Position numbers and translations under genes: made by a program
Shown here: in pieces, positions 9,418-18,782 of the stretch
Layout: each line of letters begins with the position of its first letter
Numbering within the stretch: position 1 is the first letter of the stretch
From: Thermocoleostomius sinensis A174
GTDB lineage: Bacteria > Cyanobacteriota > Cyanobacteriia > Elainellales > Elainellaceae
Assembly: GCF_026802175.1 (NCBI RefSeq)
Contig: NZ_CP113797.1
Span: 3,759,026 to 3,823,025, forward strand
Reading direction: 5' to 3'
Length of the DNA: 64,000 nucleotides
The notes under the pieces: model-generated
Seen by the model: the letters and a program-made list of their open reading frames with translations, nothing else
The model's database searches: none
What the model was told of the DNA's origin: nothing

Positions 9418-10032
9418 TTGCCTTCCTGATGATGCTATCTCAAGTTGCACCAAAATCTGAATTTTGACTCAAAATTGGAACGCAGCCGATCGATCATTAA
9501 AACCTGGTGTACAATCTCGGTGTTGAACCTTACAGACAAATGTGCCAGGTGAGAACCGTTTTTCCGGTTATACCTCGATCGACGCGGTAAGGGTTCCCTG
9601 TATTTGTATCCTCAGCGAATTGAAAACTTTCGTGAGTTCGTTTTTGCAGTTGTTCCATTTGCTTGCTATACATAAAAGTAGCAGAGCCTTATAGCAGAGC
9701 CATTTGATTGTTCTCGTCCAGGTTGCTTTTGGCAAATAGTGGTCTAGGGCATCGCTATGGTCGCATAGGGGGCACTACGTATCTAACGGTGTCGAACCCT
9801 GTGTCAAATTAGACTTGAACCAGTTGGTTGTTTTGGAATGATTGCCGCTGCGATCGGCTTCGTTTGCATTCTCGTGACGGTGATGTTGCCGGATTGGTTC
9901 GCTGCAATATCGTCAAGTTCGATCCCTGCGTCGTTTGTCTTCTATTGCTGACTTTTTGATGGTCTACCCGGTTCAGAGAATCCTGCTCCAGAGTTGCTTC
10001 TGCTGAGCCAAATCGTCACTTCTGTTACCGCC
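9418..10032. other. Intergenic region, no gene seen
   Basis: About 600 bases between two divergent genes. I see a short hairpin AACCG-TTTTTC-CGGTT near 9555-9570 and HIP1-like CGATCG words, but no ORF, tRNA or known riboswitch motif. It may hold the promoters of both neighbours. Confidence 0.5.
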
Positions 10033-10731
10033 ATGATGCCTCCTTCATCGGTTCAAGTTGATCCGCTTAACAGTCCCTACCCTGTGCCCTGGAATTGGGT
10101 AATGGCTACTTTGTCCGATCGCCATTCTTTGTCTCAGTCTCGATCGTGCTACTACCGCAGTCAGTCACTAATTTCACCCGATGGGGAATATGCAGCTTAC
10201 AGCCGGATTCAAGTACAACTTTCGCCTGAATATACCCGGAGCCAAGTTGCCAGTGTTTTGTTCCTAGAGAATTTAAAAACTCGCGATTTGCAAACGATCG
10301 CGGCTTCTTCTCCGTTTGCAAATCATCCCTTTGCACCTAACGAGATTCAAGACTACGCAGGAACCATTGCGATTTTGATTCCTGTTGCATGGTCTCAGTC
10401 AGGCGATCGGGTGTTGGCCCGCGAATTTGAATCCGTTTTTGGCAGCGATATTGCGTCCGATTTTGCCGTTGTCTGGGATCGTCATCTCAACAAAACTTAC
10501 ACAATCGCCCCCACACAGGTACATTACAGCCATGCTGTCGTTTTAGGATGGAGCCAATCTCATCCCGATCAGGTACTCTTTCGGGCTGGCATGATGGGCA
10601 ATGAGCATTGGCCGCTCTATGTTGTCGATCTGCGTGGACGGACTGCTAGTGTGACCCACGATCAGCCAGTTGCCTTTGGACAGGTTGTCCATAGTCTGTG
10701 GGCCGGACCACAAGCGTATGGGCGATCGTAG
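10033..10731 (+). CDS. Conserved cyanobacterial protein, unknown function
   Basis: The ORF encodes about 232 residues from ATG 10033; an in-frame TTG at 9994 would add 13 residues. The segment SPYPVPWNWVMAT, then LISPDGEYAAYSRIQVQL, VLFLENLKTRDLQTI and GWSQSHPDQVLFRAG look like a widespread cyanobacterial family without a named function. The pattern of SPDG-like and WSQSGDRVL motifs suggests a beta-propeller-like or TolB-like fold (inference). No clear signal peptide is present from the ATG. It is convergent with the DUF4335 gene. Confidence 0.65.
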   Translation: MMPPSSVQVDPLNSPYPVPWNWVMATLSDRHSLSQSRSCYYRSQSLISPDGEYAAYSRIQVQLSPEYTRSQVASVLFLENLKTRDLQTIAASSPFANHPFAPNEIQDYAGTIAILIPVAWSQSGDRVLAREFESVFGSDIASDFAVVWDRHLNKTYTIAPTQVHYSHAVVLGWSQSHPDQVLFRAGMMGNEHWPLYVVDLRGRTASVTHDQPVAFGQVVHSLWAGPQAYGRS

Positions 10732-10833
10732 GAAATTTAGGAAATTAGGGAGAAGGAGTTGGGAGGCGCTTGTCCACCCGTTTATCTCTACCTATGCCCT
10801 TCTAGTCTCTACTGCTTACCTTGATCCTTTCGC

Positions 10834-12003
10834 CTAACCCTGTGGCTCGGCTGCTTCACTGCCAGCGTCTGTATTACTCTCTCCTGGAGCAGGTGGCACT
10901 CCATACCACGGGCTAATCTCAACTACGCCTTCAGGACGGAAGACTACTAGGAACTGGGCGATCGAGGGTTCTCCGGTGGCGCTAGAGGCGGGAGCTGCGA
11001 GTTGCACATCGGACAGAGGAATTTCATTGACGTAGGTGAGGGCTGGATCGTTGGCGTATTTGTAGCCAATAATTTGCCCGTTTTCATCGACCCCAACTTG
11101 GTACTCTAACGGTTCGGCAAAGGTGGGGTCAGGTTTTTCGGCCCAGGCAGTATAAAGCTGGTCTTGCAGTTCGGCTGTCAGGCGATCGAGTTCGGCTGGA
11201 TCAGAAATGTTCGTGGCAGTCTGTGCCAAGGTATCCAAATCAGTGGGCGTTGTGGTAGCGGTTGAATTCGTGTCCGTTGTCGGCGATGGTGGTGGGGCCG
11301 CGGGTGCAGTGGGCGTTGTGACCGCGGCGGGCGGCGGGCTGGTAACATCTGGGCTAGGAGAGGGAGAGGCAATCGGCGATTCGGGCGTGGCTTCGGAGGT
11401 TGTAGGGTCGGGGCGGCGCACTTCGGGGACGGGCAGGAAGAATAGGGCCGCTGCCGCTACGGCCAATCCAGATACCCCCAAAGCAGCAGGGAGCAATCGT
11501 TGAGCGGCGGGTTCTTTAGGAGCAACCGATCGCTTTGGCAAGGGAGTGAGATTAAATTCTAGGTCGGGCAATGTTTGAGCATCAGCATGAAACTGATCGA
11601 TCGCCTCCACCAGATCAAATAACTGTACAGTGTTGAGATCGACTTCCATAGGCGGCGGAAAACTGGCTGCTTGTGTACCGTCGAGTGCTTGTGGCTGAAT
11701 CGATAACCGATGCAAGTTTCGATCGATGCGGTGCAGTTGTACTGTTTGCAGTCGATCGCGACGATGCCGGTGAGAGACATGACTCAGGTAACTTTGAGCA
11801 TATTCACTCACGCCTGCTACTAAGTGTTCTAGAAAATCCCGTCCGCCCACTAGGGGCTTTTCTAATCCGGTCAATCGACATTCTACCCGTGTCAACATTG
11901 ACAACAGCGGTCGTGCGGCTCCACCGTCTACAGGATTGTCTGTCGTCAGTCCTTCGAGAATCAGCTTGCAGTTGGGCAGGCTGTATTGGCGTTGAATCGT
12001 CAT
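10834..12003 (-). CDS. DUF4335 domain protein, single-pass membrane
   Basis: A 389-residue protein. The N-terminal domain (MTIQRQYSLPNCKLILEG onward, about 1-165) is the cyanobacterial DUF4335. A membrane segment follows at about 168-188 (LLPAALGVSGLAVAAAALFFL). A long Pro/Ser/Thr-rich linker (about 190-250) comes next, and a C-terminal globular part has YQVGVDENGQIIGYKY and VVFRPEGVVEISPWYG. The start overlaps the stop of the upstream DUF3038 gene by four bases (ATGA), showing translational coupling. Function is unknown; conserved pairing with DUF3038 suggests one complex or pathway. Confidence 0.85.
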   Translation of the reverse strand: MTIQRQYSLPNCKLILEGLTTDNPVDGGAARPLLSMLTRVECRLTGLEKPLVGGRDFLEHLVAGVSEYAQSYLSHVSHRHRRDRLQTVQLHRIDRNLHRLSIQPQALDGTQAASFPPPMEVDLNTVQLFDLVEAIDQFHADAQTLPDLEFNLTPLPKRSVAPKEPAAQRLLPAALGVSGLAVAAAALFFLPVPEVRRPDPTTSEATPESPIASPSPSPDVTSPPPAAVTTPTAPAAPPPSPTTDTNSTATTTPTDLDTLAQTATNISDPAELDRLTAELQDQLYTAWAEKPDPTFAEPLEYQVGVDENGQIIGYKYANDPALTYVNEIPLSDVQLAAPASSATGEPSIAQFLVVFRPEGVVEISPWYGVPPAPGESNTDAGSEAAEPQG

Positions 12004-12605
12004 ACTACCTCTCCATCAAACAAACTACTCCAAAGACGCTGTACACCAGCGGTTCCTGTGCAAAACAGCAACTGCCCTAATAAGTTCAGAGCTAACTCAT
12101 TCAGGCGTTCGTCTGACGTATACTCCATGACGGTAGCTCGTTTGGGATTCATCCGCGATCGAAAATGGGCACGAAACCGTTCTAGGTAGCGGGCTAGGCG
12201 CAAATGATGTTCAGGAGTCAATTGCTTTTCCAGGAGTTGATCGTAAGCTAGCAACAGTTGCCGCACAATCACGGTCAGTCGTCGTGACAAGTGACAAATG
12301 ATAATTGTCAGGGCTTTGGCTTCGGCAATGCTAAGCGGACGACGCTGGCTGTTCCGCCGCAACGGGTTAGTAGCTCGCAACCGCCAAAGAGTAACGCGGT
12401 TTTTGATGATGCTTTTCAAGTCCAAGTCTCGTGCAGCAATCAAAATTGCTTCGGAACCGCCCAAATCTAGAGCCTCGATCGCCAGAAGCAGTAGATCAAG
12501 TTGCTGCCGTGTGCGTCGCGGGCAGGCCCCATCTGGCACATTGGGGTCAGGGAGTATATCCAAAATTGTAGGTTGAGACTGAGCGGGAGGACTATTAACT
12601 TGCAT
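12000..12605 (-). CDS. DUF3038 domain protein
   Basis: A 201-residue mostly helical soluble protein. The conserved core runs from RTRQQLDLLLLAIEALDLGGSEAIL through NRVTLWRLRATNP. The C-terminal LNELALNLLGQLLFCTGTAGVQRLW segment is typical of DUF3038 in cyanobacteria. ATG 12605 is preferred to the in-frame TTG at 12620, with an AAGAG just upstream. It is the first gene of a two-gene operon with the DUF4335 gene, overlapping it by four bases. No catalytic motif is visible; function unknown. Confidence 0.85.
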   Translation of the reverse strand: MQVNSPPAQSQPTILDILPDPNVPDGACPRRTRQQLDLLLLAIEALDLGGSEAILIAARDLDLKSIIKNRVTLWRLRATNPLRRNSQRRPLSIAEAKALTIIICHLSRRLTVIVRQLLLAYDQLLEKQLTPEHHLRLARYLERFRAHFRSRMNPKRATVMEYTSDERLNELALNLLGQLLFCTGTAGVQRLWSSLFDGEVV

Positions 12606-12890
12606 TACTCTTATAGACAAAGTCAGCAGAATTGTAGCAAACGAGCGCGTGAGGGTTCAGAGTTTTCGCGGCGATTTGGCTTCACCTTTCAAGCGGTTTC
12701 AAGCACTTGCTTCCAAGAACTTGTTAGGCGTTTAGACACTACTACCCTGCTTCTAGTATCTGCTCTTGGCACAGACACAGACAACTATGCCTCGCTCGAC
12801 CGTTGAGCCAAGCGGGACAAAAAGGCGGTCTAGACAACCATTCTGTCAATTTCAGCCGTTTCAGTGTCTCCGCATAAAATACCCAAGATT

Positions 12891-13175
12891 CTAGGCTTCA
12901 ACCTTCACACCGCGCCAAAAAGCAACATAGCCTTCAATATTCTTAGCCGCTTGCTTGGCTTCCGGATAATACCAAGCGGCATCTTTGTTGACTTGCCCGT
13001 TTACTTCCACAGTGTAATAGCTGGCAACTCCTTTCCACGGACAGGTAGTATGCGTATCACTAGGTTTGAAATACTCAGACTTAATGTCCTCTGGAGGAAA
13101 GTAATTATTTCCTTCTACGACTTCACAGCGATCGCTTTCAGCCAATACCGCGCCATTCCACGTTGCTTTCGGCAT
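12891..13175 (-). CDS. DUF427 family protein
   Basis: A 94-residue protein starting MPKATWNGAVLAES with a GAGGAAA ribosome-binding site upstream of ATG 13175; the longer in-frame start at 13214 lacks support. The motifs NYFPPEDI, TTCPWKGVASYYTVEV and AAWYYPEAKQAAKNI cover the whole DUF427 domain, a small beta-rich fold found alone in cyanobacteria. The biochemical role is not established. It is divergent from the acyl-ACP synthetase gene, leaving a 210-base shared promoter region. Confidence 0.9.
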   Translation of the reverse strand: MPKATWNGAVLAESDRCEVVEGNNYFPPEDIKSEYFKPSDTHTTCPWKGVASYYTVEVNGQVNKDAAWYYPEAKQAAKNIEGYVAFWRGVKVEA

Positions 13176-13385
13176 AAAAATTTCCTCGGAACCTCTAAAA
13201 CTGTTGAGTGTCAATTGACAGATCAGTTTCCGTCATACCAATTGCCTATTTTAGTGTGCAGAAGCCTATGGTATGAGGAAGCACATCATTATTATTGAGT
13301 TTAATTTTTTTCGCTTTCAATCGTGGCTCTGGATGCCAAACTAGAGCAAAAGAGACTGTTCAGCGTGCAACTGAGGAGTAGGTCA

Positions 13386-15353
13386 ATGACCCGATCGGCG
13401 GCTAACAAAAGTGAAGCTATTTATGGTCATGTACAGTCGTTACCAGAAGTATGGGCGATCGCCGCGCAACGCTTCGCAACCATTACAGCTGTGCATGACC
13501 CCCATTCCAAGCCAGAAGTTCGGTTCACCTATGCCGAGCTATACCAGCAGATGCAGCAGTTTGCCGCCGGGTTACAGGCACTTGGTATGCAGTCCCATGC
13601 CGCCGATCCATACCCTCCCCGCGTTGGACTAGTGGCCGACAATAGCCCCCGTTGGATGATTGCCGATCAGGGCATTATGCAATCTGGTGCGGTGGATGTG
13701 GTGCGAGGCGCACAAGCCGATGTAGACGAACTGTTGTTTATTCTGCAAGACAGCGGTTCGATCGGGCTAGTCGTTGAAAATCGGGCGCTATTGCAAAAAC
13801 TACGGCCCGGTCTAAGCAATCTGCCCATCCAATTTGTGGTATTAATGACCGATGAAGCACCACCCGCCGATGAGACCCTGACAATCCTCAACTTTTCGCA
13901 ACTGCTAGAACTGGGTACAAAATCAACACTACAGCCTGTTCAACAAACCCGCGCTCAATTGGCGACACTGATGTATACCTCTGGCACATCGGGGCGACCC
14001 AAAGGCGTGATGCTGAGCCACGGCAACCTGATTTCGCAAGTACTAGGTCCGCCGCATGTCGTACAACCCGAAGCAGGCGGACGGGTGCTGAGCATTCTTC
14101 CGATTTGGCACGCCTATGAACGGGCTTTTGAATATTTCATCTTTTCCTGTGGCTGCACACAAATCTACACCAACATTCGCCATGTCAAGAAAGATATTAA
14201 AGACTTTAAGCCCAACTACATGGTAGGTGTACCGCGCCTGTGGGAATCGATCTACGAAGGTATTCAGAAACAATTTCGTGAGCAACCGCCCAGTAAGCAG
14301 AAACTAGTCAAGTTTTTCTTAGGCACAAGCCAGCGCTACATTGAAGCCCGACGCATTGTGCAATCGCTGGATTTGGACAATCTCAATCCATCTCCTGTAG
14401 AAAAAGCCGTCGCCGCTATCCAAATGGTGATCCTATGGCCAATTCATCAATTGGGCGATCGTTTGGTGTACCACAAAGTGCGAGAAGGCATGGGCGGACA
14501 CATCAAGTTTGTAGTCAGCGGGGGCGGCTCGATCGCCGATCACTTGGAAGATTTCTTTGAAATTGTAGGGATTGAAATTCTGGGCGGCTATGGACTCACA
14601 GAAACCTCCCCTATCATCAATGTGCGTCGTCCCTGGCGCAATGTGCGCGGAGCCGATGGCGAACCGATCCCCGGTGTCGAAATTCGCATTGCCGATCCAG
14701 AAACCAAACAACCCTTACCCCCCGGACAAAAGGGACTAGTGTTAATTCGAGGGCCACAGGTGATGCAGGGCTATTACCAAAATCCCACGGCTACTGCAAA
14801 GGCAATCGATCGCGAAGGCTGGTTTGATTCCGGTGACTTGGGTATGGTCACGACCGCTAATGATTTAGTGATCACCGGACGCGCTAAGGATACGATCGTG
14901 CTCACCAACGGCGAGAACATTGAACCACAGCCGATCGAAGATGCCTGTATTCGCAGCCCCTATATTGACCAGATCATGCTGGTAGGGCAAGACCAGCGAA
15001 TGTTGGGGGCCTTGATTGTGCCTAACCTAGATGCGTTACAACAATGGGCCGCTTCGCAAAACCTTCAGCTAGCACTGCCTACCGAATCTTCATCGAATCA
15101 TGAACAATCTCCTTCCCCTGGGCAGCAACGCATTACTTTAGAGAGCAAAGTAGTGCAAGATCTAATTCGAAAAGAATTGACGCGGGAAGTGCAAAACCGA
15201 CCGGGGTATCGTCCAGACGATCGGATTGGGCCGTTTCGCCTGCTATCAGAACCCTTCTCCATGGAAAACGGGCTGCTGACTCAAACGCTAAAAATTCGCA
15301 GAGCCGTTGTGATGGATCGCTATCGCGATATGATCGACGAGATGTTCATGTAA
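13386..15353 (+). CDS. aas: Long-chain acyl-ACP/acyl-CoA synthetase (AMP-forming)
   Basis: A member of the ANL superfamily that activates fatty acids with ATP; the single cyanobacterial enzyme of this type recycles free fatty acids onto ACP. It shows the ATP-binding P-loop TLMYTSGTSGRPKGVMLSHG (about residues 190-209), the GGYGLTETSP motif, WFDSGDLG and the C-terminal TGRAKDTIVLTNGENIEP hinge. Long-chain type inserts between these motifs and the C-terminal KIRR lysine region fit FadD15/Slr1609-like proteins. The chosen ATG has GAGGAG seven bases upstream; an in-frame GTG at 13323 would add 21 residues. YlqD and pdhC genes follow on the same strand. Confidence 0.9.
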   Translation: MTRSAANKSEAIYGHVQSLPEVWAIAAQRFATITAVHDPHSKPEVRFTYAELYQQMQQFAAGLQALGMQSHAADPYPPRVGLVADNSPRWMIADQGIMQSGAVDVVRGAQADVDELLFILQDSGSIGLVVENRALLQKLRPGLSNLPIQFVVLMTDEAPPADETLTILNFSQLLELGTKSTLQPVQQTRAQLATLMYTSGTSGRPKGVMLSHGNLISQVLGPPHVVQPEAGGRVLSILPIWHAYERAFEYFIFSCGCTQIYTNIRHVKKDIKDFKPNYMVGVPRLWESIYEGIQKQFREQPPSKQKLVKFFLGTSQRYIEARRIVQSLDLDNLNPSPVEKAVAAIQMVILWPIHQLGDRLVYHKVREGMGGHIKFVVSGGGSIADHLEDFFEIVGIEILGGYGLTETSPIINVRRPWRNVRGADGEPIPGVEIRIADPETKQPLPPGQKGLVLIRGPQVMQGYYQNPTATAKAIDREGWFDSGDLGMVTTANDLVITGRAKDTIVLTNGENIEPQPIEDACIRSPYIDQIMLVGQDQRMLGALIVPNLDALQQWAASQNLQLALPTESSSNHEQSPSPGQQRITLESKVVQDLIRKELTREVQNRPGYRPDDRIGPFRLLSEPFSMENGLLTQTLKIRRAVVMDRYRDMIDEMFM

Positions 15354-15412
15354 TGTTGACATGTGATGTTGACATGATGCTCTGCCTCCATTAACCCTAT
15401 TGCTAGCCCTGC

Positions 15413-15862
15413 ATGGAAGTCTCCAAGTCTCATTTACTCCTTAAACGAGTTATTAATATTAAGGTGGTTGTCACTCCTCGCTGGAAGGAGGACATGCAAC
15501 AGCAATTGCAAAGCCAAATCAATCAATTTGACAGCCAAGTGCAAAAGATAGAAATTCAAGGTCAGCAAGCCGAAGCCGAAATTCAAAAGCAAAGCTTGAA
15601 TCCGGCTGAGCCCATGGTTGTTCAACAACTCAACAACATCCGTGTGCAAGTGAATCAAAAGAAAAGCGAGCTGTTAGAGAAGAAAAACCAGATCTTGCAA
15701 CAGCTTCAGCAAATTCAACTTCTGGAAATGGAACGCGAAGTCAACTATGGACAAATTGAAGGCTTCTTCCGAATTGAAACTGGGGATAACCTATTTCGTA
15801 AGCTGCAAGTAGAAATTCTATTGCGGGATGGCGTTGTTGAAGAAATTCGGGGAGATTTGTAG
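15413..15862 (+). CDS. YlqD family protein
   Basis: A 149-residue protein with a long central coiled coil (about residues 30-112, rich in Gln/Glu/Lys heptads such as QQLQSQINQFDSQVQKIEIQ). A short N-terminal VVVTPRWKEDMQ segment and a C-terminal beta region, GDNLFRKLQVEILLRDGVVEEI, complete the domain. This arrangement is the YlqD family of Gram-positives and cyanobacteria, of unknown function. It ends two bases before the pdhC start, so the two are almost certainly translated from one message. Confidence 0.85.
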   Translation: MEVSKSHLLLKRVINIKVVVTPRWKEDMQQQLQSQINQFDSQVQKIEIQGQQAEAEIQKQSLNPAEPMVVQQLNNIRVQVNQKKSELLEKKNQILQQLQQIQLLEMEREVNYGQIEGFFRIETGDNLFRKLQVEILLRDGVVEEIRGDL

Positions 15863-15864
15863 CC

Positions 15865-17175
15865 ATGATTAATGATATTTTTATGCCTGCCCTCAGTTCC
15901 ACCATGACCGAAGGCAAGATTGTCTCGTGGGTAAAAGAACCGGGAGACAGAATTGAGAAGGGCGAAACCGTTGTAATTGTTGAGTCTGATAAAGCTGACA
16001 TGGATGTGGAATCGTTCCATGAAGGCTATTTAGCTGCGATCGTTGTTCCAGCGGGGGAAACGGCCGCTGTCGGAGATACGATCGCCTTAGTTGCAGAGAC
16101 CGAAGCCGAAATTGCCGAAGCCCAGGCAAAAGTCGGATCGTCCGGTTCGTCTGCCGCTCCTGCCCCGGCTCAAATATCTCGCGAAGAAGGCTCGTCTCAA
16201 GGAACGACCAAGCCTGAACCCGTAGCGGCTACTGCTGTTGTTGAACCTGATAGCCCAGCCCGCAGCAACGGTCGCACGATCGCTTCTCCCCGGGCCCGAA
16301 AGCTTGCCAAAGACCTGAAAGTGGATCTGTCTACGCTGAAGGGCAGTGGTCCCTACGGTCGAATTGTGGCAGAAGATGTAGAAGCGGCGGCAGGTAAAGT
16401 CAGCGCTCCCAAGGCTCCGTCTACTCCAGCAACTCCTACGCTTGCTCCAGCAGTTACGGACGCTTCCAAAGCTCCAGTTCCGGTAGCTCCTCCGGTTCAG
16501 CCTGGTCAAGTGGTGGCCCTGAACACGTTGCAACAAGCGGTCGTACGTAACATGAACGCCAGCTTGCAAGTACCTGTGTTCCATGTGGGCTATACCATTA
16601 CCACCGATAGCCTAGATAAGCTGTATCAGCAAATTAAATCCAAGGGGGTGACAATGACTGCCCTGTTGGCCAAAGCGGTGGCCTTGACCTTGCAAAAGCA
16701 CCCAATTCTCAACGCTTTCTATACCGAGCAAGGAATTAACTACCGCTCTGGGATCAACGTGGCGATTGCGGTAGCCATGCCGGATGGTGGCTTAATTACT
16801 CCGGTGTTGCAAAATGCCGATCAGGTTGATATCTACTCCCTGTCGCGCACCTGGAAGGACTTGGTCGATCGATCGCGCTCGAAACAACTCCAGCCAGAGG
16901 AATATAGTACGGGCGGGTTTACAATCTCGAACTTAGGAATGTTTGGGGTCGATCGCTTTGATGCGATTCTGCCACCGGGTCAAGGTGCAATTTTAGCTGT
17001 GGGGGCATCTCATCCGCAGATGGTGGCCACCGCCGATGGCATGTTTGGCGTTAAGACTCAAATGCAAGTCAACATGACCTGCGATCATCGGGTCATTTAT
17101 GGGGCGCAAGCAGCGGCGTTCTTGCAAGATTTAGCCAAGCTGATTGAAATGGATGTTCAGTCGCTGACAATGTAA
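15865..17175 (+). CDS. pdhC: Dihydrolipoamide acetyltransferase (E2) of pyruvate dehydrogenase
   Basis: The E2 core of the pyruvate dehydrogenase complex moves the acetyl group from lipoyl-lysine to CoA. Order of domains: one lipoyl domain (about 1-76) with the lipoylated lysine in ESDKADMDVES, an Ala/Pro linker, the E1/E3-binding domain (about 132-172, ASPRARKLAKDL and GSGPYGRIVAEDV), a second Ala/Pro linker, and the catalytic domain (about 205-436). The last ends with the active-site CDHRVIYGAQAA motif. A single lipoyl domain and 436 residues are normal for cyanobacteria and plastids. It is coupled to the YlqD gene two bases upstream. An unusual perfect hairpin lies 177 bases after the stop. 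Confidence 0.93.
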   Translation: MINDIFMPALSSTMTEGKIVSWVKEPGDRIEKGETVVIVESDKADMDVESFHEGYLAAIVVPAGETAAVGDTIALVAETEAEIAEAQAKVGSSGSSAAPAPAQISREEGSSQGTTKPEPVAATAVVEPDSPARSNGRTIASPRARKLAKDLKVDLSTLKGSGPYGRIVAEDVEAAAGKVSAPKAPSTPATPTLAPAVTDASKAPVPVAPPVQPGQVVALNTLQQAVVRNMNASLQVPVFHVGYTITTDSLDKLYQQIKSKGVTMTALLAKAVALTLQKHPILNAFYTEQGINYRSGINVAIAVAMPDGGLITPVLQNADQVDIYSLSRTWKDLVDRSRSKQLQPEEYSTGGFTISNLGMFGVDRFDAILPPGQGAILAVGASHPQMVATADGMFGVKTQMQVNMTCDHRVIYGAQAAAFLQDLAKLIEMDVQSLTM

Positions 17176-17351
17176 CCACTGAAGACAGCCTGTTTTTGCT
17201 GGCTTCCTCTGGGGAAGGCGGATGGTTTATCAATAACGTGAGTTTGGGTTAAGCAGCAGGCAGTAAGTTGTGGTTAACGGCAATGGCAAGCTTTTGGGGC
17301 TAGTGACCGTCAACCATCAATACACAGATGATAATGATATTGATCCAATCG

Positions 17352-17381
17352 CTGATCCCCTATCAAGTGATAGGGGATCAG
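17352..17381. terminator. Perfect 14-bp hairpin downstream of pdhC
   Basis: CTGATCCCCTATCA (17352-17365) and TGATAGGGGATCAG (17368-17381) are exact inverted copies with a two-base spacer. It has terminator-like strength but no T-run after it on either strand. It could be an mRNA 3'-end stabiliser, an operator for the dehydrogenase gene at 17482, or a mobile-element footprint. The rest of 17176-17481 shows no gene. Confidence 0.55.
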
Positions 17382-17481
17382 GCTGACGATCAGAAAAATT
17401 GCCTCAGCCCCTTCCCCCTCCTGACTTCCCACTCCTCAACAATGGTAGAGTTGACCCAGGAATTGTAACAAAACACAAACT

Positions 17482-18555
17482 ATGAAAGCGCAGGTTTTTA
17501 GAGGGGTTAAGCAACTCAGTTATGAAGATGTGCCAGTGCCAGAACTTGGTGCAGATGAAGTACTGGTGCAAGTCCGAGTCGTAGGACTATGCCAATCTGA
17601 TATCAAAAAGATTCTTTATCCACTATATGAACCACCGCGTATCTTTGGACATGAAACGGCTGGGGTCATTGCTGCAATCGGTTCTGATGTGACGGGCTGG
17701 CAAGTAGGACAGCGGGTGGTGGTGCTACATCACATTCCCTGTATGCATTGCGCCTACTGCCTGAATGACAATTTTTCCATGTGCGATGTCTATAAAAACA
17801 TCACTACCACAGCAGGCTTTGCACCCAGCGGCGGTGGCTTTGCCGACTATGTGAAAGTGCCGGGTCATATTGTGCGGCATGGGGGTCTGATTGAAATTCC
17901 GAAGGACATTACCTTTGAACAAGCCAGCTTTGTCGAACCGACCAACTGTTGCTTAAAAGCTGTCAAAAAGGCGCAGATTCAACCAGGACAAACGGTTTTA
18001 GTCACGGGGGCTGGGCCGATCGGGCTGATGTTCATTATGCTGGTCAAGTATTTTGGTGGACGGGCGATCGCCACCGATCTGATTCCTTCTCGAATTGACA
18101 AGGCCCTCAGTGTTGGAGCAGAGGCAGCGTTTGATGCACGTGATGCAGATTTGCCTGCCAAAATCCAAGCTATGACTGGCGGTATGGGCGTTGATGTTAG
18201 CTTATTGGCCGTTCCCAGCGAAAAGGCTTTTTTTCAAGCGCTAGACTGTACGCGCAAAGGTGGCAAAATTCTATTTTTTGCAGAATTTCCCGACGAAGTT
18301 GAGATTCCCATCAATCCCAACATCCTCTACCGCCGCGAAATTGATTTGTTAGGTAGCTACAGTTCGTCCTATCGGGTGCAATCGCTGGCGGCTGATATTG
18401 TCTTCAACAGGCGCATTGATGTGGATGCCCTGGTGAGCGATCGCTATCCGTTGTCCGAACTATCGAACGCAGTTGAAAGGGCCGTTTCGCCAACCCCAGA
18501 CACGTTCAAGATTTTAATTTATCCTGATCTGACTTCCACTGACTCGATCGTCTGA
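17482..18555 (+). CDS. Zinc-dependent alcohol/polyol dehydrogenase (MDR superfamily)
   Basis: A 357-residue medium-chain dehydrogenase. Catalytic zinc ligands appear in GLCQSD and the GHETAG segment. A structural-zinc-like cysteine group follows in HIPCMHCAYCLNDNFSMC (about residues 92-109). The coenzyme Rossmann motif is VTGAGPIGLMFIML (about 174-187), and DLIPSR after the next strand suggests NAD preference because of the aspartate. The closest families are sorbitol/threonine dehydrogenase types; the exact substrate cannot be read. The C-terminus is complete. It stands alone, preceded by the strong hairpin at 17352 and followed by a short CAACCC/GGGTTG inverted repeat at 18564-18581. Confidence 0.85.
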   Translation: MKAQVFRGVKQLSYEDVPVPELGADEVLVQVRVVGLCQSDIKKILYPLYEPPRIFGHETAGVIAAIGSDVTGWQVGQRVVVLHHIPCMHCAYCLNDNFSMCDVYKNITTTAGFAPSGGGFADYVKVPGHIVRHGGLIEIPKDITFEQASFVEPTNCCLKAVKKAQIQPGQTVLVTGAGPIGLMFIMLVKYFGGRAIATDLIPSRIDKALSVGAEAAFDARDADLPAKIQAMTGGMGVDVSLLAVPSEKAFFQALDCTRKGGKILFFAEFPDEVEIPINPNILYRREIDLLGSYSSSYRVQSLAADIVFNRRIDVDALVSDRYPLSELSNAVERAVSPTPDTFKILIYPDLTSTDSIV

Positions 18556-18782
18556 TACCTAGGCAACCCACTGTCGGGTTGACGGACTGAGCAGATCCGG
18601 CGTCTCTGGCGGCTGATTAATCTTCTGAGCGGCTCATCCCTCTTGCAGCCTCCTCTGTCGGTCAGACTAATTCTGAGTTATTATGAACGGTGAGATGACC
18701 AATTCGGTGCTTAGTTGTGCTCACACTCGATTGACAAACAACTATCCGATTGATTCTCTACAATGTCCACCTGGGGTAGTTC

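Noticed and set aside
11207..11503. Val/Gly-rich ORF opposite the DUF4335 linker
   Set aside because: It is a low-complexity shadow of the Pro/Thr/Ser linker codons.
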